Shown in pieces: positions 42,865 through 51,589 of a stretch of DNA of 64,000 nucleotides. The notes under the pieces are model-generated. The model was not told the origin of the DNA and did no database searches. It saw only the letters and a list, made by a program, of their open reading frames with translations. The translations under genes were made by a program, and so were the position numbers. Location: positions 1,860,001 to 1,924,000 of the forward strand of contig CAVUMX010000001.1 in NCBI GenBank assembly GCA_963742725.1, written 5' to 3'. Numbering within the stretch: the first letter of the stretch is position 1; the number at the start of each line of letters is the position of its first letter. The stretch is from CAVVAL01 sp963742725. GTDB taxonomy: Bacteria > Actinomycetota > Actinomycetes > Mycobacteriales > Cryptosporangiaceae.

Positions 42865-43569
42865 TCAGGATCCGCCCGTAAATCTGTGCGCGACATCGGA
42901 CGACGGGCCGAAGTAGTAGGCCCGTACCCGGTACTCCGCCCGCTTCTCCGTGGGCAGCGTGACCAGGCCGAACGCGGTGACATCCGGGTCGAGGACGGCC
43001 GCGACGCTGAACGCGCGCCCCCCGACCGGACGGACCTCGACGAGGTACCCCTCCTCGTCGCGCGCGTGGTCCGTCCACTCGAACCGGATGCCGTTCGCGT
43101 CCATCACAGTCGCCCTGAGCCCTGCCGGTGCGGCGCCGGCCGTCCGCACCGGCCGGCGCCCGGCACCTGCCACCACCGGCTTGACCCACGTCTCGTCAGC
43201 GGCGGGGTCGGGCTCGCCCGGCGGCAGCTCGACCGGCACCGTCGACGACACCGGCCCGAAGTACGGCCGCAACCGGTAGTAGAAAGGCGTCTGCGGCATC
43301 AGGTCGGCGTGCTCGTACCGGCGCTGGTCGGGCGGCGCGAACTGGAGGATCGTGTACGGGCCGTCCGGGTCCGTCGCGAACTCGACCACGCGCCCGGCCG
43401 CGCCCGGCTCGGCGTCGTCCCAGGTCAGGACGATGTCAGTCGGCGAGGTCAGGGTGGCGACGAGCGATTCGCCGGACGGCCCGGCCGAGCTGGACGGCCC
43501 GGCCGAACCGGACGGCCCGGCCGAGCAACCGGCCGCGACCACAAGGGCCAGCGCCAGGACGGAGCGCAC
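42865..43569 (-). CDS. Lipoprotein with two fibronectin-III-like domains
   Basis: A 234-residue protein from GTG 43569. The signal sequence ends in a lipobox VAAGC (Cys15), followed by a Ser/Gly/Pro linker built on repeats of AGPSGS. Two Fn3-like beta sandwiches follow (about 36-115 and 145-230; TDIVLTWDDAEPG, FEWTDHARDEEGYLVEVRP). It has no catalytic motif. It begins four bases after the secreted jelly-roll gene and is co-transcribed with it, so it may be a surface partner of that protein. Confidence 0.8.
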   Translation of the reverse strand: MRSVLALALVVAAGCSAGPSGSAGPSSSAGPSGESLVATLTSPTDIVLTWDDAEPGAAGRVVEFATDPDGPYTILQFAPPDQRRYEHADLMPQTPFYYRLRPYFGPVSSTVPVELPPGEPDPAADETWVKPVVAGAGRRPVRTAGAAPAGLRATVMDANGIRFEWTDHARDEEGYLVEVRPVGGRAFSVAAVLDPDVTAFGLVTLPTEKRAEYRVRAYYFGPSSDVAHRFTGGS

Positions 43570-43573
43570 CGGC

Positions 43574-44155
43574 CTACTTGCGCCAGAACCTGACGTTGCT
43601 CCAGACGACCGTCGCCGGCCCCTGCCCGCTCGCCGTGCGGTACGCCCCGAACTTGTCGTAGAAGCTCCCGGACCCGCTCGACACCGAGTGCCTGAGCGAC
43701 CCGTTGATGTACGTCCGGTGCTGGCTGCCGACCTGGTGGACGGTGTTCACCCGGACGGTCGTCCCGGTCGCGGCGCCGGTCGCGATCGTGGTGCCGCCGT
43801 GCACGGCGTACAGCCGCCCGCCGCGTTCGACGGCGAGCATGAAGTACGGGCCACTCGCGAACGTCTGCTTGAGACTGATCCGGCTGCCGCCCATGCTCGT
43901 GATCCGGAAGTAGCCCTCGAACTGTCGCGTGCCGTTCGAGTACGTGGCGTACCGCCGTTCCGCACGCTGGTCGCCGCTGCCGGTCGAGCAGGTGAGCGTG
44001 AACGTGAGGTTGTTGACGTCCCCGCACCCGCGCTCCTGGACGTTGAACGTCGGCGAGTACGACGTCCACGGGCCTGGTTCGACCTCGGCGTGCGCGCTCG
44101 GGGCTGCCAGCACAAGGCCTGCTACCAGGGCGGCGATTCCCAGCGTACGTAACAT
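43574..44155 (-). CDS. Secreted jelly-roll protein, polysaccharide-lyase-like
   Basis: A 193-residue protein with a clear signal peptide (MLRTLGIAALVAGLVLAAPSAHA). The mature domain is all beta: RQFEGYFRITSMGGSRISLK, PYFMLAVERGGRLYAVHGG, VNTVHQVGSQHRTYINGS and DKFGAYRTASGQGPATV. This is the concanavalin-like fold of alginate-lyase (PL7-like) and related glycan-binding proteins. The substrate is unknown. One Cys pair may form a disulfide (RGCGD and LTCSTG). Confidence 0.75.
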   Translation of the reverse strand: MLRTLGIAALVAGLVLAAPSAHAEVEPGPWTSYSPTFNVQERGCGDVNNLTFTLTCSTGSGDQRAERRYATYSNGTRQFEGYFRITSMGGSRISLKQTFASGPYFMLAVERGGRLYAVHGGTTIATGAATGTTVRVNTVHQVGSQHRTYINGSLRHSVSSGSGSFYDKFGAYRTASGQGPATVVWSNVRFWRK

Positions 44156-44243
44156 ATCGGACCTCCTCCGTTAACCCCGGCAGGCTAGGCGAACCGGGCA
44201 TAGCGGTCCAAGGCCCTTCCGTCAGACGGTAAAAGAAGTCCGG

Positions 44244-44783
44244 CTACGCGCGGCGTCCGAGGAACGCGAGCATGCGGGTCTGCTCGTCCGCGTCGGCGGG
44301 CGGCTCCAGCGCCGGCCCGAACGCTCCCGGGCCGCGCATCGCGTCGCCGAGCTGCTCGGACTGGGCGAGTACCTGCTTGACCTCGTCCGGCTCGATCTGC
44401 TCGTCCTGGCCGGTCGACCTGGCCAGGTCCCAGCCGTGGACGACCAGGTCGGTGCTCAGGAAACCGTCGACGGCGCGCTCGAACGTGGAGCGGCCGAAGG
44501 TGCCCTCATACTCGGTACCCGCGCGTGCCGGGTCCTCCAGGTCGGACTGGATCACGGCACGCGCGGCGTCCCAGGCCTCGGCCGGCGCCTCCGGCAGTGG
44601 CGGCATCTCCCGGCCGACGAGGCCGAGGAACATCGCCTGAGACTCGACCACGTGCTTGACGAGATCGCGCACGGTCCAGTCCGGGCACGGCGTCTGGTTG
44701 GTCCAACTGTCCTCGGGCACCGCGGCGATGCGAGCGGCGAACTGGTCGGAAAGGCGCGAATAGCGCTCTGAAATCTCACTCAT
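44244..44783 (-). CDS. DinB-like TIGR03086-type metal-binding protein
   Basis: A 179-residue four-helix protein. It shows the actinobacterial mycothiol-dependent/maleylpyruvate-isomerase-like pattern: TPCPDWTVRDLVKHVVES (first metal His) and STDLVVHGWDLARSTGQ (second His), with helices between. Related enzymes use mycothiol to handle toxic electrophiles, but most members are uncharacterised. Confidence 0.88.
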   Translation of the reverse strand: MSEISERYSRLSDQFAARIAAVPEDSWTNQTPCPDWTVRDLVKHVVESQAMFLGLVGREMPPLPEAPAEAWDAARAVIQSDLEDPARAGTEYEGTFGRSTFERAVDGFLSTDLVVHGWDLARSTGQDEQIEPDEVKQVLAQSEQLGDAMRGPGAFGPALEPPADADEQTRMLAFLGRRA

Positions 44784-44835
44784 GGCACCATCCTCATCTC
44801 GCCCCCGCGGCGACGCTTGGACGAACGCGACAGGG

Positions 44836-45420
44836 TCATACCCGCGCGTGCGGCGGATAGTCGGTGCCGCGCATCTCCGCAGGTAGATGGCCCATGTCGT
44901 TGTACGCGACGAGCTTGGTCCGGCCCGGCAGGTACAGGATCACGGTGATCGCGCAGTGGTAGTCGAGCATCCGTAGCCAGGCCGGCCCGGGTGCCCCGAG
45001 CGCGTTGGCGACGAACCAGTTGATGAGGTTGCCGTGGCTCACCAGCAGCTCCGGGCTGGGCCCGTCCTGGCCGGCGAACCGGTCGAGCGCGGCGCGTGCC
45101 AGCCCGGGTCCGGCGGCGACCTCGGCCGGCGGCAGGCTGGCGAAGAACGCACGCAGGTCGTCGGTCAGGTCGGCGTCCGCCGGGACCTGCGGGATGCACT
45201 CGCGAAGCAGGTCGGTGGGGTGCACCGGGACGCCCGGCAGTTCGGCCGCGATCAACGACGCCGTCTCGGCGGCCCGCCCGACCGTGCTGTGGTGGACGGC
45301 GGCGAACGGCACGTCGGCCAGGCGCCTCGCCACCAGCCGGGACTGCTCACGGCCGAGGTCGGTCAGCGCGTCGTCCTCGTACTCGCCGTGCCGGACCAGG
45401 TAGAGGAGCCGCCCGGTCAC
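44836..45420 (-). CDS. Histidine phosphatase (phosphoglycerate-mutase-like)
   Basis: A 194-residue protein from GTG 45420. The catalytic RHG is in YLVRHGEYEDDALTDLG and the second His is in LLVSHGNLINWF; Arg in VGRAAETASLIA completes the pocket. The first 74 bases lie inside the end of the PP2C gene in another frame, so the two are translationally linked. The substrate (phosphoprotein or small metabolite) is unknown. Confidence 0.9.
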   Translation of the reverse strand: MTGRLLYLVRHGEYEDDALTDLGREQSRLVARRLADVPFAAVHHSTVGRAAETASLIAAELPGVPVHPTDLLRECIPQVPADADLTDDLRAFFASLPPAEVAAGPGLARAALDRFAGQDGPSPELLVSHGNLINWFVANALGAPGPAWLRMLDYHCAITVILYLPGRTKLVAYNDMGHLPAEMRGTDYPPHARV

Positions 45421-46225
45421 GGGCCGTCGGCCGCAGCCGGGTCGGCGGCCGGGAGCGGGTCGGCGGGGCCGGGGCCGGGTTGGCGGCCGGAGCCGGGGCC
45501 GCCGGCTCCTGGACGAGGTCCGCGACGACCACCGTCACGTTGTCCGGACCCCCGCCGGCCAGCGCCAGCTGGACCAGCGCCGCCGTGCAGCGTTCGAGGT
45601 CGGTCTCCTGCTTCAGCACGGCCGCGATGGCGTCCGGGGTCGTGGCGTCCGGCAACCCGTCGGAGCACAGCAGGTACCGGTCGCCGGGCTTCACGTCCGG
45701 ACGGAGGTAGGTGGCCTCGACGTCCGAGCCCTGGAGCACGCGCGTGACGAGCGAGCGCTGCGGATGGGTGCCGGCCTCGTCCGGGGAGATGCATCCCTGG
45801 TCGACCAGCCCCTGCACGTACGTGTCGTCGCGGGTCACCTGGGTGACCTCGCCCCCGCGCAGCCGGTACGCGCGGGAGTCGCCGGCGTGGGCGATCGCGA
45901 CAGACGAGCCCGCCACCAGCAACGCCGTGATGGTGGTCGCCATGCCGGTCAACGCGGGGTCGGCCTCGGCGGCCGCGCGGATGTAGCGGTTGGCGTTGTC
46001 GATCGCGCCACGCAGGGCCACGACCGGGTCGGTGGCCTCCTGGTCGTCCAGCGGGGCGAGCGCGGCGATGGCCAGTTCGCTCGCCACCTCGCCGGCCGCC
46101 TGCCCGCCCACGCCGTCCGCGACGGCCACCAACCGGGACCCGGCATAGAGGCAGTCCTCGTTGTTGGACCGGACCAGCCCGGGATCGCTGGCCGCCGCAT
46201 AACGGAGGGTGACGTGGTCGCTCAT
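45347..46225 (-). CDS. PP2C-type Ser/Thr protein phosphatase
   Basis: A 292-residue protein from ATG 46225. Metal-binding motifs of bacterial PPM phosphatases are all present: SDPGLVRSNNEDCL, VADGVGGQAAGE, IAHAGDSRAYRLR, LLCSDGL and GPDNVTVVVA. The catalytic domain ends near residue 240; a basic Pro/Arg tail overlaps the next gene. No membrane segment is present. It could reverse phosphorylation by a kinase such as the one at 16-18 kb. Confidence 0.92.
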   Translation of the reverse strand: MSDHVTLRYAAASDPGLVRSNNEDCLYAGSRLVAVADGVGGQAAGEVASELAIAALAPLDDQEATDPVVALRGAIDNANRYIRAAAEADPALTGMATTITALLVAGSSVAIAHAGDSRAYRLRGGEVTQVTRDDTYVQGLVDQGCISPDEAGTHPQRSLVTRVLQGSDVEATYLRPDVKPGDRYLLCSDGLPDATTPDAIAAVLKQETDLERCTAALVQLALAGGGPDNVTVVVADLVQEPAAPAPAANPAPAPPTRSRPPTRLRPTARDRAAPLPGPARRVRGRRADRPRP

Positions 46226-46311
46226 ACTCGCAAGCATGCACTGGCCGCGCCACGCGGGTGACAGCCCACCCCTGGTTGTGCCCCGGCGCCGTCTACCGGA
46301 GAGTGATCCGC

Positions 46312-46731
46312 ATGTCTGAGCTCGAACCTGGATCGCACACCGCGGAACTCCCCGCGTATGTCGCGGCGCCTGCGCCGCGGCGCCCCGCCTGGTACCTCCT
46401 GGCGCTGGTCGGCTTCACGGCCGTCATCGCGCTGTGGGCGGTCACGTCGACGCTGTGGCTCGTGGCCGAGCGCGGGGCCCGGCAGGCGAGCGACGCCACC
46501 GTGGCGAAGCAGACGGCGGCCGTGGCGCAGAAGGAGAAGGAACTCGCGCAGGCCCGCAAGGAGATCGGCGCGCTGAAGATCAAGCTCGCGGCGGCGGAAA
46601 AGAAGCAGGCAGACCCGCCGCCCTTCCTCGAATGCCTCTCCACGGACGTGCTGAAGAAGCTTGCGGAGAAGGCCAAACTCGGCGACGGCTCTTTCTTGAA
46701 GATCGACCCTTCCTGCACGCAGCCCCGGTGA
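46312..46731 (+). CDS. Single-pass membrane protein with coiled coil
   Basis: A 139-residue protein from ATG 46312. The N-terminus is cytoplasmic and Pro-rich, one membrane helix is at about 28-50 (WYLLALVGFTAVIALWAVTS), and a long heptad-type coiled coil rich in Lys, Gln and Ala follows (about 65-105). Two Cys sit near the C-terminus (LECLSTD, DPSCTQ). I recognise no family. Its end nearly touches the STAS gene on the opposite strand. Confidence 0.7.
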   Translation: MSELEPGSHTAELPAYVAAPAPRRPAWYLLALVGFTAVIALWAVTSTLWLVAERGARQASDATVAKQTAAVAQKEKELAQARKEIGALKIKLAAAEKKQADPPPFLECLSTDVLKKLAEKAKLGDGSFLKIDPSCTQPR

Positions 46732-46734
46732 CCG

Positions 46735-47076
46735 CTACTGCTCCGGAGTGATCGTCAGTACGCGATCGAGGCCGGTCAGCATCAGCGCCCGCCGGACGTG
46801 CATCGGCGGCGCCGACACCGTCAGCCGGAAGCCGCCCTCGGTGACCCACCGGTGCACCCGGACGAGGAATCCGAGCCCGACGGAGTCCAGGAACGTCGTC
46901 GCGCCCAGATCGGCGACGACATCGCCTGCCGGCCCTGCCGTCAACGTGTCGAACGCGTCGTCCAGCTTGCCGCGCGCCGCGTAGTCCACGTCCCCGATTA
47001 GCGCGACACGCACGCCGTTTCGACCCGAGATCAGCTCGACCCTGTTGTCGCCAGGGTCGAGCGTCTTGTCCTGCAT
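46735..47076 (-). CDS. STAS-domain anti-sigma factor antagonist
   Basis: A 113-residue protein from ATG 47076. It is a single STAS domain: VRVALIGDVDYAARGKLDDA, then VVADLGATTFLDSVGLGFLV with the phosphorylatable Ser in LDSVG, then MHVRRALMLTGLDRVLTI. It is similar in design to the antagonist at 11.5 kb but clearly different in sequence. Partner ATPases are encoded at 4.6 kb and 9.4 kb. Confidence 0.88.
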   Translation of the reverse strand: MQDKTLDPGDNRVELISGRNGVRVALIGDVDYAARGKLDDAFDTLTAGPAGDVVADLGATTFLDSVGLGFLVRVHRWVTEGGFRLTVSAPPMHVRRALMLTGLDRVLTITPEQ

Positions 47077-47206
47077 CCAGTAACCCCCGCCCGCTCTGCT
47101 CACTCGTCGCGTGCTGGGTACCCACCGAGACCGCCGCTCACACCTATAGCCTTGCGTTACGAGCGGACGGTCAGAATACGAGGGTTTGGGGTAGATAGCG
47201 GCGTGA

Positions 47207-47932
47207 TCAGGCGCTGACGGTCACCAGGCGCTTGCCGGCCTCGGTCTCGATCGCGACGGCCTTCAGGTCGGCACGGGCAATGGCGGCGGACCCGGGCACG
47301 CCCGGCGCCGACGCCGGCGGCGGCTTCGCCCCGATCACCCAGCTCCCGGCGATCTGCTCGGTGCCGTTCCGCGAGATCGCGATGATCCGGCAACGCTCAC
47401 CCGGCGGCACGCCCTTGACCTTCACCGCGAACCGGACCCAGTCACCGGCCGGCACGAGGTTGATCGTCGCCGCGACGCCCGTGGCGGAATCCGTCCCGGT
47501 CAGCACCTGACCGGCGGGCGCGCTCGGCGAGCTGGACGCCTGCGGAACCGATGCGGGCGCGCCCCTGTCGCCCAGGGCGTACCCCGAGGCGACCGAGCCG
47601 GCGACCAGCGCCGCGACACCGGCCGCGACCAGCGACATCCGCCGGGTACGGGCGACGTTGCGTTCGGCCCGGACGGCGCGCAGCGTGCGGCGCAGCACCA
47701 TGTCGTCCTCGATCGGCACGGCCGGCAATGGGTCGGCGGCGTCGTCGAACAGGCGCTGGGCCTCGCCGGCCGGCAGCAGCGACAGCAGGTCCTTCGCCTC
47801 GCTGACCTCGGACAACTCGACGCGGCACTCGGCGCATGTCGCGATGTGCTCGTCGACGGACCGCTGCTCGTCGGCGTCGAGGATGCCAAGGCTGTAGCCA
47901 CCGAGCAGGTTGCGGACGTGGGTCTCGTTCAT
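47207..47932 (-). CDS. Transmembrane anti-sigma factor (zinc-binding, RskA-like)
   Basis: A 241-residue protein from ATG 47932, overlapping the sigma-factor stop by ATGA. The N-terminal ZAS domain has the H-x3-C-x2-C motif (HIATCAECRVEL). One membrane helix lies at about 100-120 (MSLVAAGVAALVAGSVASGY). The extracellular part is an RskA-type beta domain (GERCRIIAISRNGTEQIAGSW). It should hold the ECF sigma factor at the membrane until released by regulated proteolysis. Confidence 0.92.
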   Translation of the reverse strand: MNETHVRNLLGGYSLGILDADEQRSVDEHIATCAECRVELSEVSEAKDLLSLLPAGEAQRLFDDAADPLPAVPIEDDMVLRRTLRAVRAERNVARTRRMSLVAAGVAALVAGSVASGYALGDRGAPASVPQASSSPSAPAGQVLTGTDSATGVAATINLVPAGDWVRFAVKVKGVPPGERCRIIAISRNGTEQIAGSWVIGAKPPPASAPGVPGSAAIARADLKAVAIETEAGKRLVTVSA

Positions 47933-48507
47933 GCCGACACCTCCTCCTTGGCTTCCTCGATCGCGCCTCTCAGGGCGCGTAGTGCGTAGTAGGCGCGAGA
48001 CTTGATCGTTCCGGGCGGCACGCCGAGGATCTCGGCGGCCTCGGTGGCGGTCTTGCCGCCGTAGTAGACGGTGACGAGGACGGCCCTGTGCTCCGGACTC
48101 AACGTCTGGAGCGCGTGCCGTACGTACACCGAGTTCACCACGTCGTCGGCGTGGTCGTAGGCGATCGGCGGGGTCGCCGGGCTCTCCGACACCTCGGCAG
48201 GACGTGCCTGACGTGCGCGGACGCGGTCCGTGACGATGTTCCGCGCGACGGTGAACAGCCAGCCGCGGATCGAGCCGCGCTCCTCCGTCAGCTTCGCGGC
48301 GTTGCGCCACGCGCGCAGCAGAGTCTCCTGGACGACATCCTCGGCGAGCTGGCGATCACCGGTCAACCGGGTCGCGTACGCGAGGAGCGTCGCGCCGTGT
48401 TCGGCGTACAACGAGGTCACGAGCGCCTCGTCGGTCGACGCCGATCCGCGCGGAGGCTCGTTGCGGCGCCGCCACTGCCTGAGCTTCCCTCGCGCCTCGG
48501 CCATCAT
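47929..48507 (-). CDS. ECF-family RNA polymerase sigma factor
   Basis: A 192-residue protein from ATG 48507, preceded by AGGAAG at the right distance; open frame further upstream lacks a ribosome site. Region 2 contains LYAEHGATLLAYATRLTGD and EDVVQETLLRAWRN; region 4 contains LSPEHRAVLVTVYYGGKTA and LGVPPGTIKSRAYYALRAL. It is of the SigK/RskA-associated ECF type, and it is coupled to its anti-sigma factor. Confidence 0.94.
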   Translation of the reverse strand: MMAEARGKLRQWRRRNEPPRGSASTDEALVTSLYAEHGATLLAYATRLTGDRQLAEDVVQETLLRAWRNAAKLTEERGSIRGWLFTVARNIVTDRVRARQARPAEVSESPATPPIAYDHADDVVNSVYVRHALQTLSPEHRAVLVTVYYGGKTATEAAEILGVPPGTIKSRAYYALRALRGAIEEAKEEVSA

Positions 48508-48652
48508 GGTGGACTTCCTACCAGCCAGGTCGGACGCCGGCAGAGCAGGGGTATGCCAGTCGGCGACGTCGTCCGTGACGTCCCTGGGCAGCATCACCGC
48601 GTAGGTCATGCTCACAACACGCGCCAGAGGTCACGGAGGGTTCAACACCTCT

Positions 48653-48692
48653 GGGCGACATCTTCCCGGCTGCATCCGGGAAGATGTCGCCC
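48653..48692 (-). terminator. Strong terminator of secDF
   Basis: A perfect 17-bp stem (48653-48669 with 48676-48692) with a 6-base loop, 12 bp after the secDF stop codon on the minus strand. Confidence 0.9.
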
Positions 48693-48704
48693 CAAACCCC
48701 GGCG

Positions 48705-51047
48705 CTAGACCACGGCGCCGGTTCCGGTGCGCGGCGGCGCCTTCTTCTTGGCGGACGGCTTGATGCCGAACTGGCTCGGTGTCGTGCCCGCACGGGCCTG
48801 GAACTCGATCGCCAGCGGCGTCGCCAGGAACATCGACGAGTACGTGCCGATGCCTATACCGACGAGCAGCGCGATCGCGAAATTGGTCAGCGAGTCGCCG
48901 CCGAGGATCCCGAGTGCCGCCAGGATGAAAACGGCGCCGAGACCGGTGTTGATCGTCCGCGGCACGGTTTGGAGCACGGCCGTGTTGGAGATCGTCGCGA
49001 ACGGGATCTTCCGGGCCGCCCCGCGCCACATCTCACGGATCCGGTCGAACACGACCACCGAGTCGTTCACCGAGTAGCCGATGACCGTGAGGAGCGCCGC
49101 GAGGAACACGCCGTCCACCGGTTTGCCCAGCCAGGCGAACACGCCGATCAGGATCAGCACGTCGTGGGCCATCGCGAGGACGGCCCCGGCGCCGAAGATC
49201 CATTTGAACCGGACGGCGAGGTAGACGAGCTGCGCCAGCAGGGCCACTCCCAGCGCGATCAGGGCCTTGTTCCGCAGCTCGTTGCCGAGGCTCGGCCCGA
49301 CCTGCTCGTCGTTGACCCGTTCGACGTCGCCGCCGAGCCCGGCCAGCGCCGTGCGGACCCGCCGCTCGCCGGCGTCGTCCATGTTGCCCGCCCGGATGGT
49401 GATGTCGTTGTCGCCGGACTCCTGGACTACCGCGGTCGGGAACCCGGCGCCGGCGACGGCGGTCCGCGCGTCGTCGACGTCCACCTGCCGCGACGTCGAG
49501 TACTCGACGAGCCGTCCACCGGTCAGCTCGACGCCGAACTCCAGTCCGCGGAATCCGAGGCCGGCGACCGCCAGGACCATCATCACCAGCGAGAGGCCGA
49601 TCCACCGGCGGCGCCAGCGCATGAGGTCCGGACCGCGCTCGGTCAGCCAGACCCGGACCCGGCCGAGGTGCGCCAGACCGCTGACCGCCGGCCGGCGCTG
49701 GACCCAGCCCCAGCTGGCGAGGCCGTCCACGAGGACGCGCGTGATGAACAGCGCGGACACCATGGACGCCAGCACACCGATCGACAGGGTCACGCCGAAG
49801 CCCCGCACCGGGCCGGACGCCAGGAAGAACAGCAGCCCGGCGGCGAGCAGCGTGGTGACGTTCGAGTCGGCGATTGCCGAGAACGCGTTCTGGAAGCCGC
49901 TGGTCACGGCGGATCGCAGACTTCGCCCCGGGCCGCTGAACTCCTCTCTGGCCCGTTCGAACACGAGCACGTTGGCGTCGACGGCCATGCCGATCGCGAG
50001 TACGAACCCGGCGAGGCCGGGCAGGGTCAGCGTCGCGCCCAGTGCCACGAGCGCCGCGTACGACATGCCGGAGTACATGACCAGCGCGAGGACGGCTGCC
50101 GCGCCGACCAGCCGGTACACGAAGATGATGAACAGGCCGGTCAGGATCACGCCGATGATCGCGGCCTTCGCGCTGGCTTCGATCGCCTCGGCGCCGAGGC
50201 TGGGGCCGATCGTCCGCTGGGAGACCTTCTCGACCGGCACCGGCAGCGCGCCGGCCTTGATCAGCAGCGCCAGTTCGATCGCGCCGGCCCTGCTGAACCG
50301 GCCGGTGATCTGCGTCTGGCCACCGGTCATGCCGGTCTTGCACTGGACCTCGGCGACGACCTCCGGCGACGTGATCACCTTGTCGTCCAGGACGATCGCC
50401 ACCCGGCGGCGCGGGTCACCCATCGGCGCGCACGCCGCCTCGCCGGTCAGCGTGGACCACGCCTTGCTGCCGTCGCCTTTGAAGTCGATGTTCACGACCC
50501 ACTGGCCGGCCTGCGTGTCGTAGATGCCCTGCGCGGTCTCCACGCCCTGGCCGGTCAGCGCCGACGGCCCGAGCCGCAGCCGCTGGCCGGACTCGTCCTC
50601 GACCACCCGTTCCTTGTCCGGTGCCGGAGGCGCGCTCGGACTCGGGCTCGGCGACGGGCTCCCGGACGGCGTGGGCGTCGGCTCCTCAGGCGGCGCGACT
50701 CCGATCACCGGGTGGAACGTCAGCTGAGCGGTCTTGCCGACGACCTCGGCCGCCTCCTGCGGATCCTGGACGCCAGGCAGCTCGATGATGATGCGGTTGT
50801 CACCCGAGCGGGAGAGCGACGGCTCGGAGACGCCGAGCGCGTCGACGCGGCGGCGGAGGACTTCGAGCGTCCGGTCGGTGGTCTCCCGGTTCGCCTTGGT
50901 CGTGGGCGAGTCCTTGGTCTCCAGGACGATCTGGCTGCCGCCGCGCAGGTCGAGGCCGAGGCGGGCGGGTTTGTTGACGATGAAGTAGGCGGACGCACCG
51001 AGGATGGCGATCACCATCAGCAGGCGTACCGCGGTCGCGCGGGACAC
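48705..51047 (-). CDS. secDF: Fused SecDF protein-export membrane protein
   Basis: A 780-residue protein from GTG 51047, with GGAGG four bases upstream. The SecD half has the D1 motif PARLGLDLRGGSQIVLET and GMAVDANVLVFERAREE in helix 4, with a Pro/Ser-rich insert near residues 130-150. The SecF half begins near residue 490 and has GVELTGGRLVEYS and GYSVNDSVVVFDRIRE. Twelve membrane helices are expected in total. It uses the proton gradient to pull proteins through SecYEG. Actinobacteria usually encode secD and secF as separate neighbours of yajC and ruvB; none of those is here, so this may be a second, specialised copy. Confidence 0.92.
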   Translation of the reverse strand: MSRATAVRLLMVIAILGASAYFIVNKPARLGLDLRGGSQIVLETKDSPTTKANRETTDRTLEVLRRRVDALGVSEPSLSRSGDNRIIIELPGVQDPQEAAEVVGKTAQLTFHPVIGVAPPEEPTPTPSGSPSPSPSPSAPPAPDKERVVEDESGQRLRLGPSALTGQGVETAQGIYDTQAGQWVVNIDFKGDGSKAWSTLTGEAACAPMGDPRRRVAIVLDDKVITSPEVVAEVQCKTGMTGGQTQITGRFSRAGAIELALLIKAGALPVPVEKVSQRTIGPSLGAEAIEASAKAAIIGVILTGLFIIFVYRLVGAAAVLALVMYSGMSYAALVALGATLTLPGLAGFVLAIGMAVDANVLVFERAREEFSGPGRSLRSAVTSGFQNAFSAIADSNVTTLLAAGLLFFLASGPVRGFGVTLSIGVLASMVSALFITRVLVDGLASWGWVQRRPAVSGLAHLGRVRVWLTERGPDLMRWRRRWIGLSLVMMVLAVAGLGFRGLEFGVELTGGRLVEYSTSRQVDVDDARTAVAGAGFPTAVVQESGDNDITIRAGNMDDAGERRVRTALAGLGGDVERVNDEQVGPSLGNELRNKALIALGVALLAQLVYLAVRFKWIFGAGAVLAMAHDVLILIGVFAWLGKPVDGVFLAALLTVIGYSVNDSVVVFDRIREMWRGAARKIPFATISNTAVLQTVPRTINTGLGAVFILAALGILGGDSLTNFAIALLVGIGIGTYSSMFLATPLAIEFQARAGTTPSQFGIKPSAKKKAPPRTGTGAVV

Positions 51048-51110
51048 GAGGCCTCCAGGCGGGAGGGCCACGCCCGGATCAGGGCGTGGTGGGAACGACG
51101 GGGACGATCT

Positions 51111-51497
51111 CTAGCTCGTCGCCATCGGTGGGCCGCGCCCGCGCGCAGCCGCCACCTCGGTGCCGGCCAGCCTGCCGGCATCGCCTGTGACCTGCCAGTA
51201 CGTGCCGTCGAAGCGGCCCGCACCGGACGGCAGGACAGCCGCGACCGGGGTCGGCTGGGTGGCCCGTTCACCGCCTCGCTTGCTCGCCAGGACGGGCGCC
51301 GGCGGCGGGGTGAGCCGTCCGGCCAGGACCTGGAGACCTTCGGGGATCGCGCTGGCCGGGCCGTGCGGCGTGCCGTCGACGCGGCGGTGGGCGGCCACGT
51401 CGGCCGTCGTCGCACCGGTGATGGCCAGCACGAACGCCGCGACCAGTGCTGCCCAGCGCCGCAGGGTCAGGGCACGGATATGGGGCTGGTCACCCAT
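51111..51497 (-). CDS. Small exported protein of unknown function
   Basis: A 128-residue protein from ATG 51497 behind GGAGGGG. A hydrophobic helix at about 13-33 (RRWAALVAAFVLAITGATTA) is a signal peptide or anchor. The rest is polar, with Pro/Gly and the stretch GRFDGTYWQVTGDAGRLAG. I recognise no family. It is the gene immediately upstream of secDF and may be co-transcribed with it. Confidence 0.65.
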   Translation of the reverse strand: MGDQPHIRALTLRRWAALVAAFVLAITGATTADVAAHRRVDGTPHGPASAIPEGLQVLAGRLTPPPAPVLASKRGGERATQPTPVAAVLPSGAGRFDGTYWQVTGDAGRLAGTEVAAARGRGPPMATS

Positions 51498-51589
51498 CGC
51501 ACCCCTCCGTCCTGTGACAGCACCGCCACTGAACGATAGCCGCGCCGGCCACCCTGCCCCGGGCGAGAAGCGCCGTGGGCCCAGACCAG

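Noticed and set aside
48684..51539. A 951-codon open frame on the plus strand
   Set aside because: It mirrors secDF and has the low-complexity composition of antisense frames; the SecDF motifs on the other strand are decisive.
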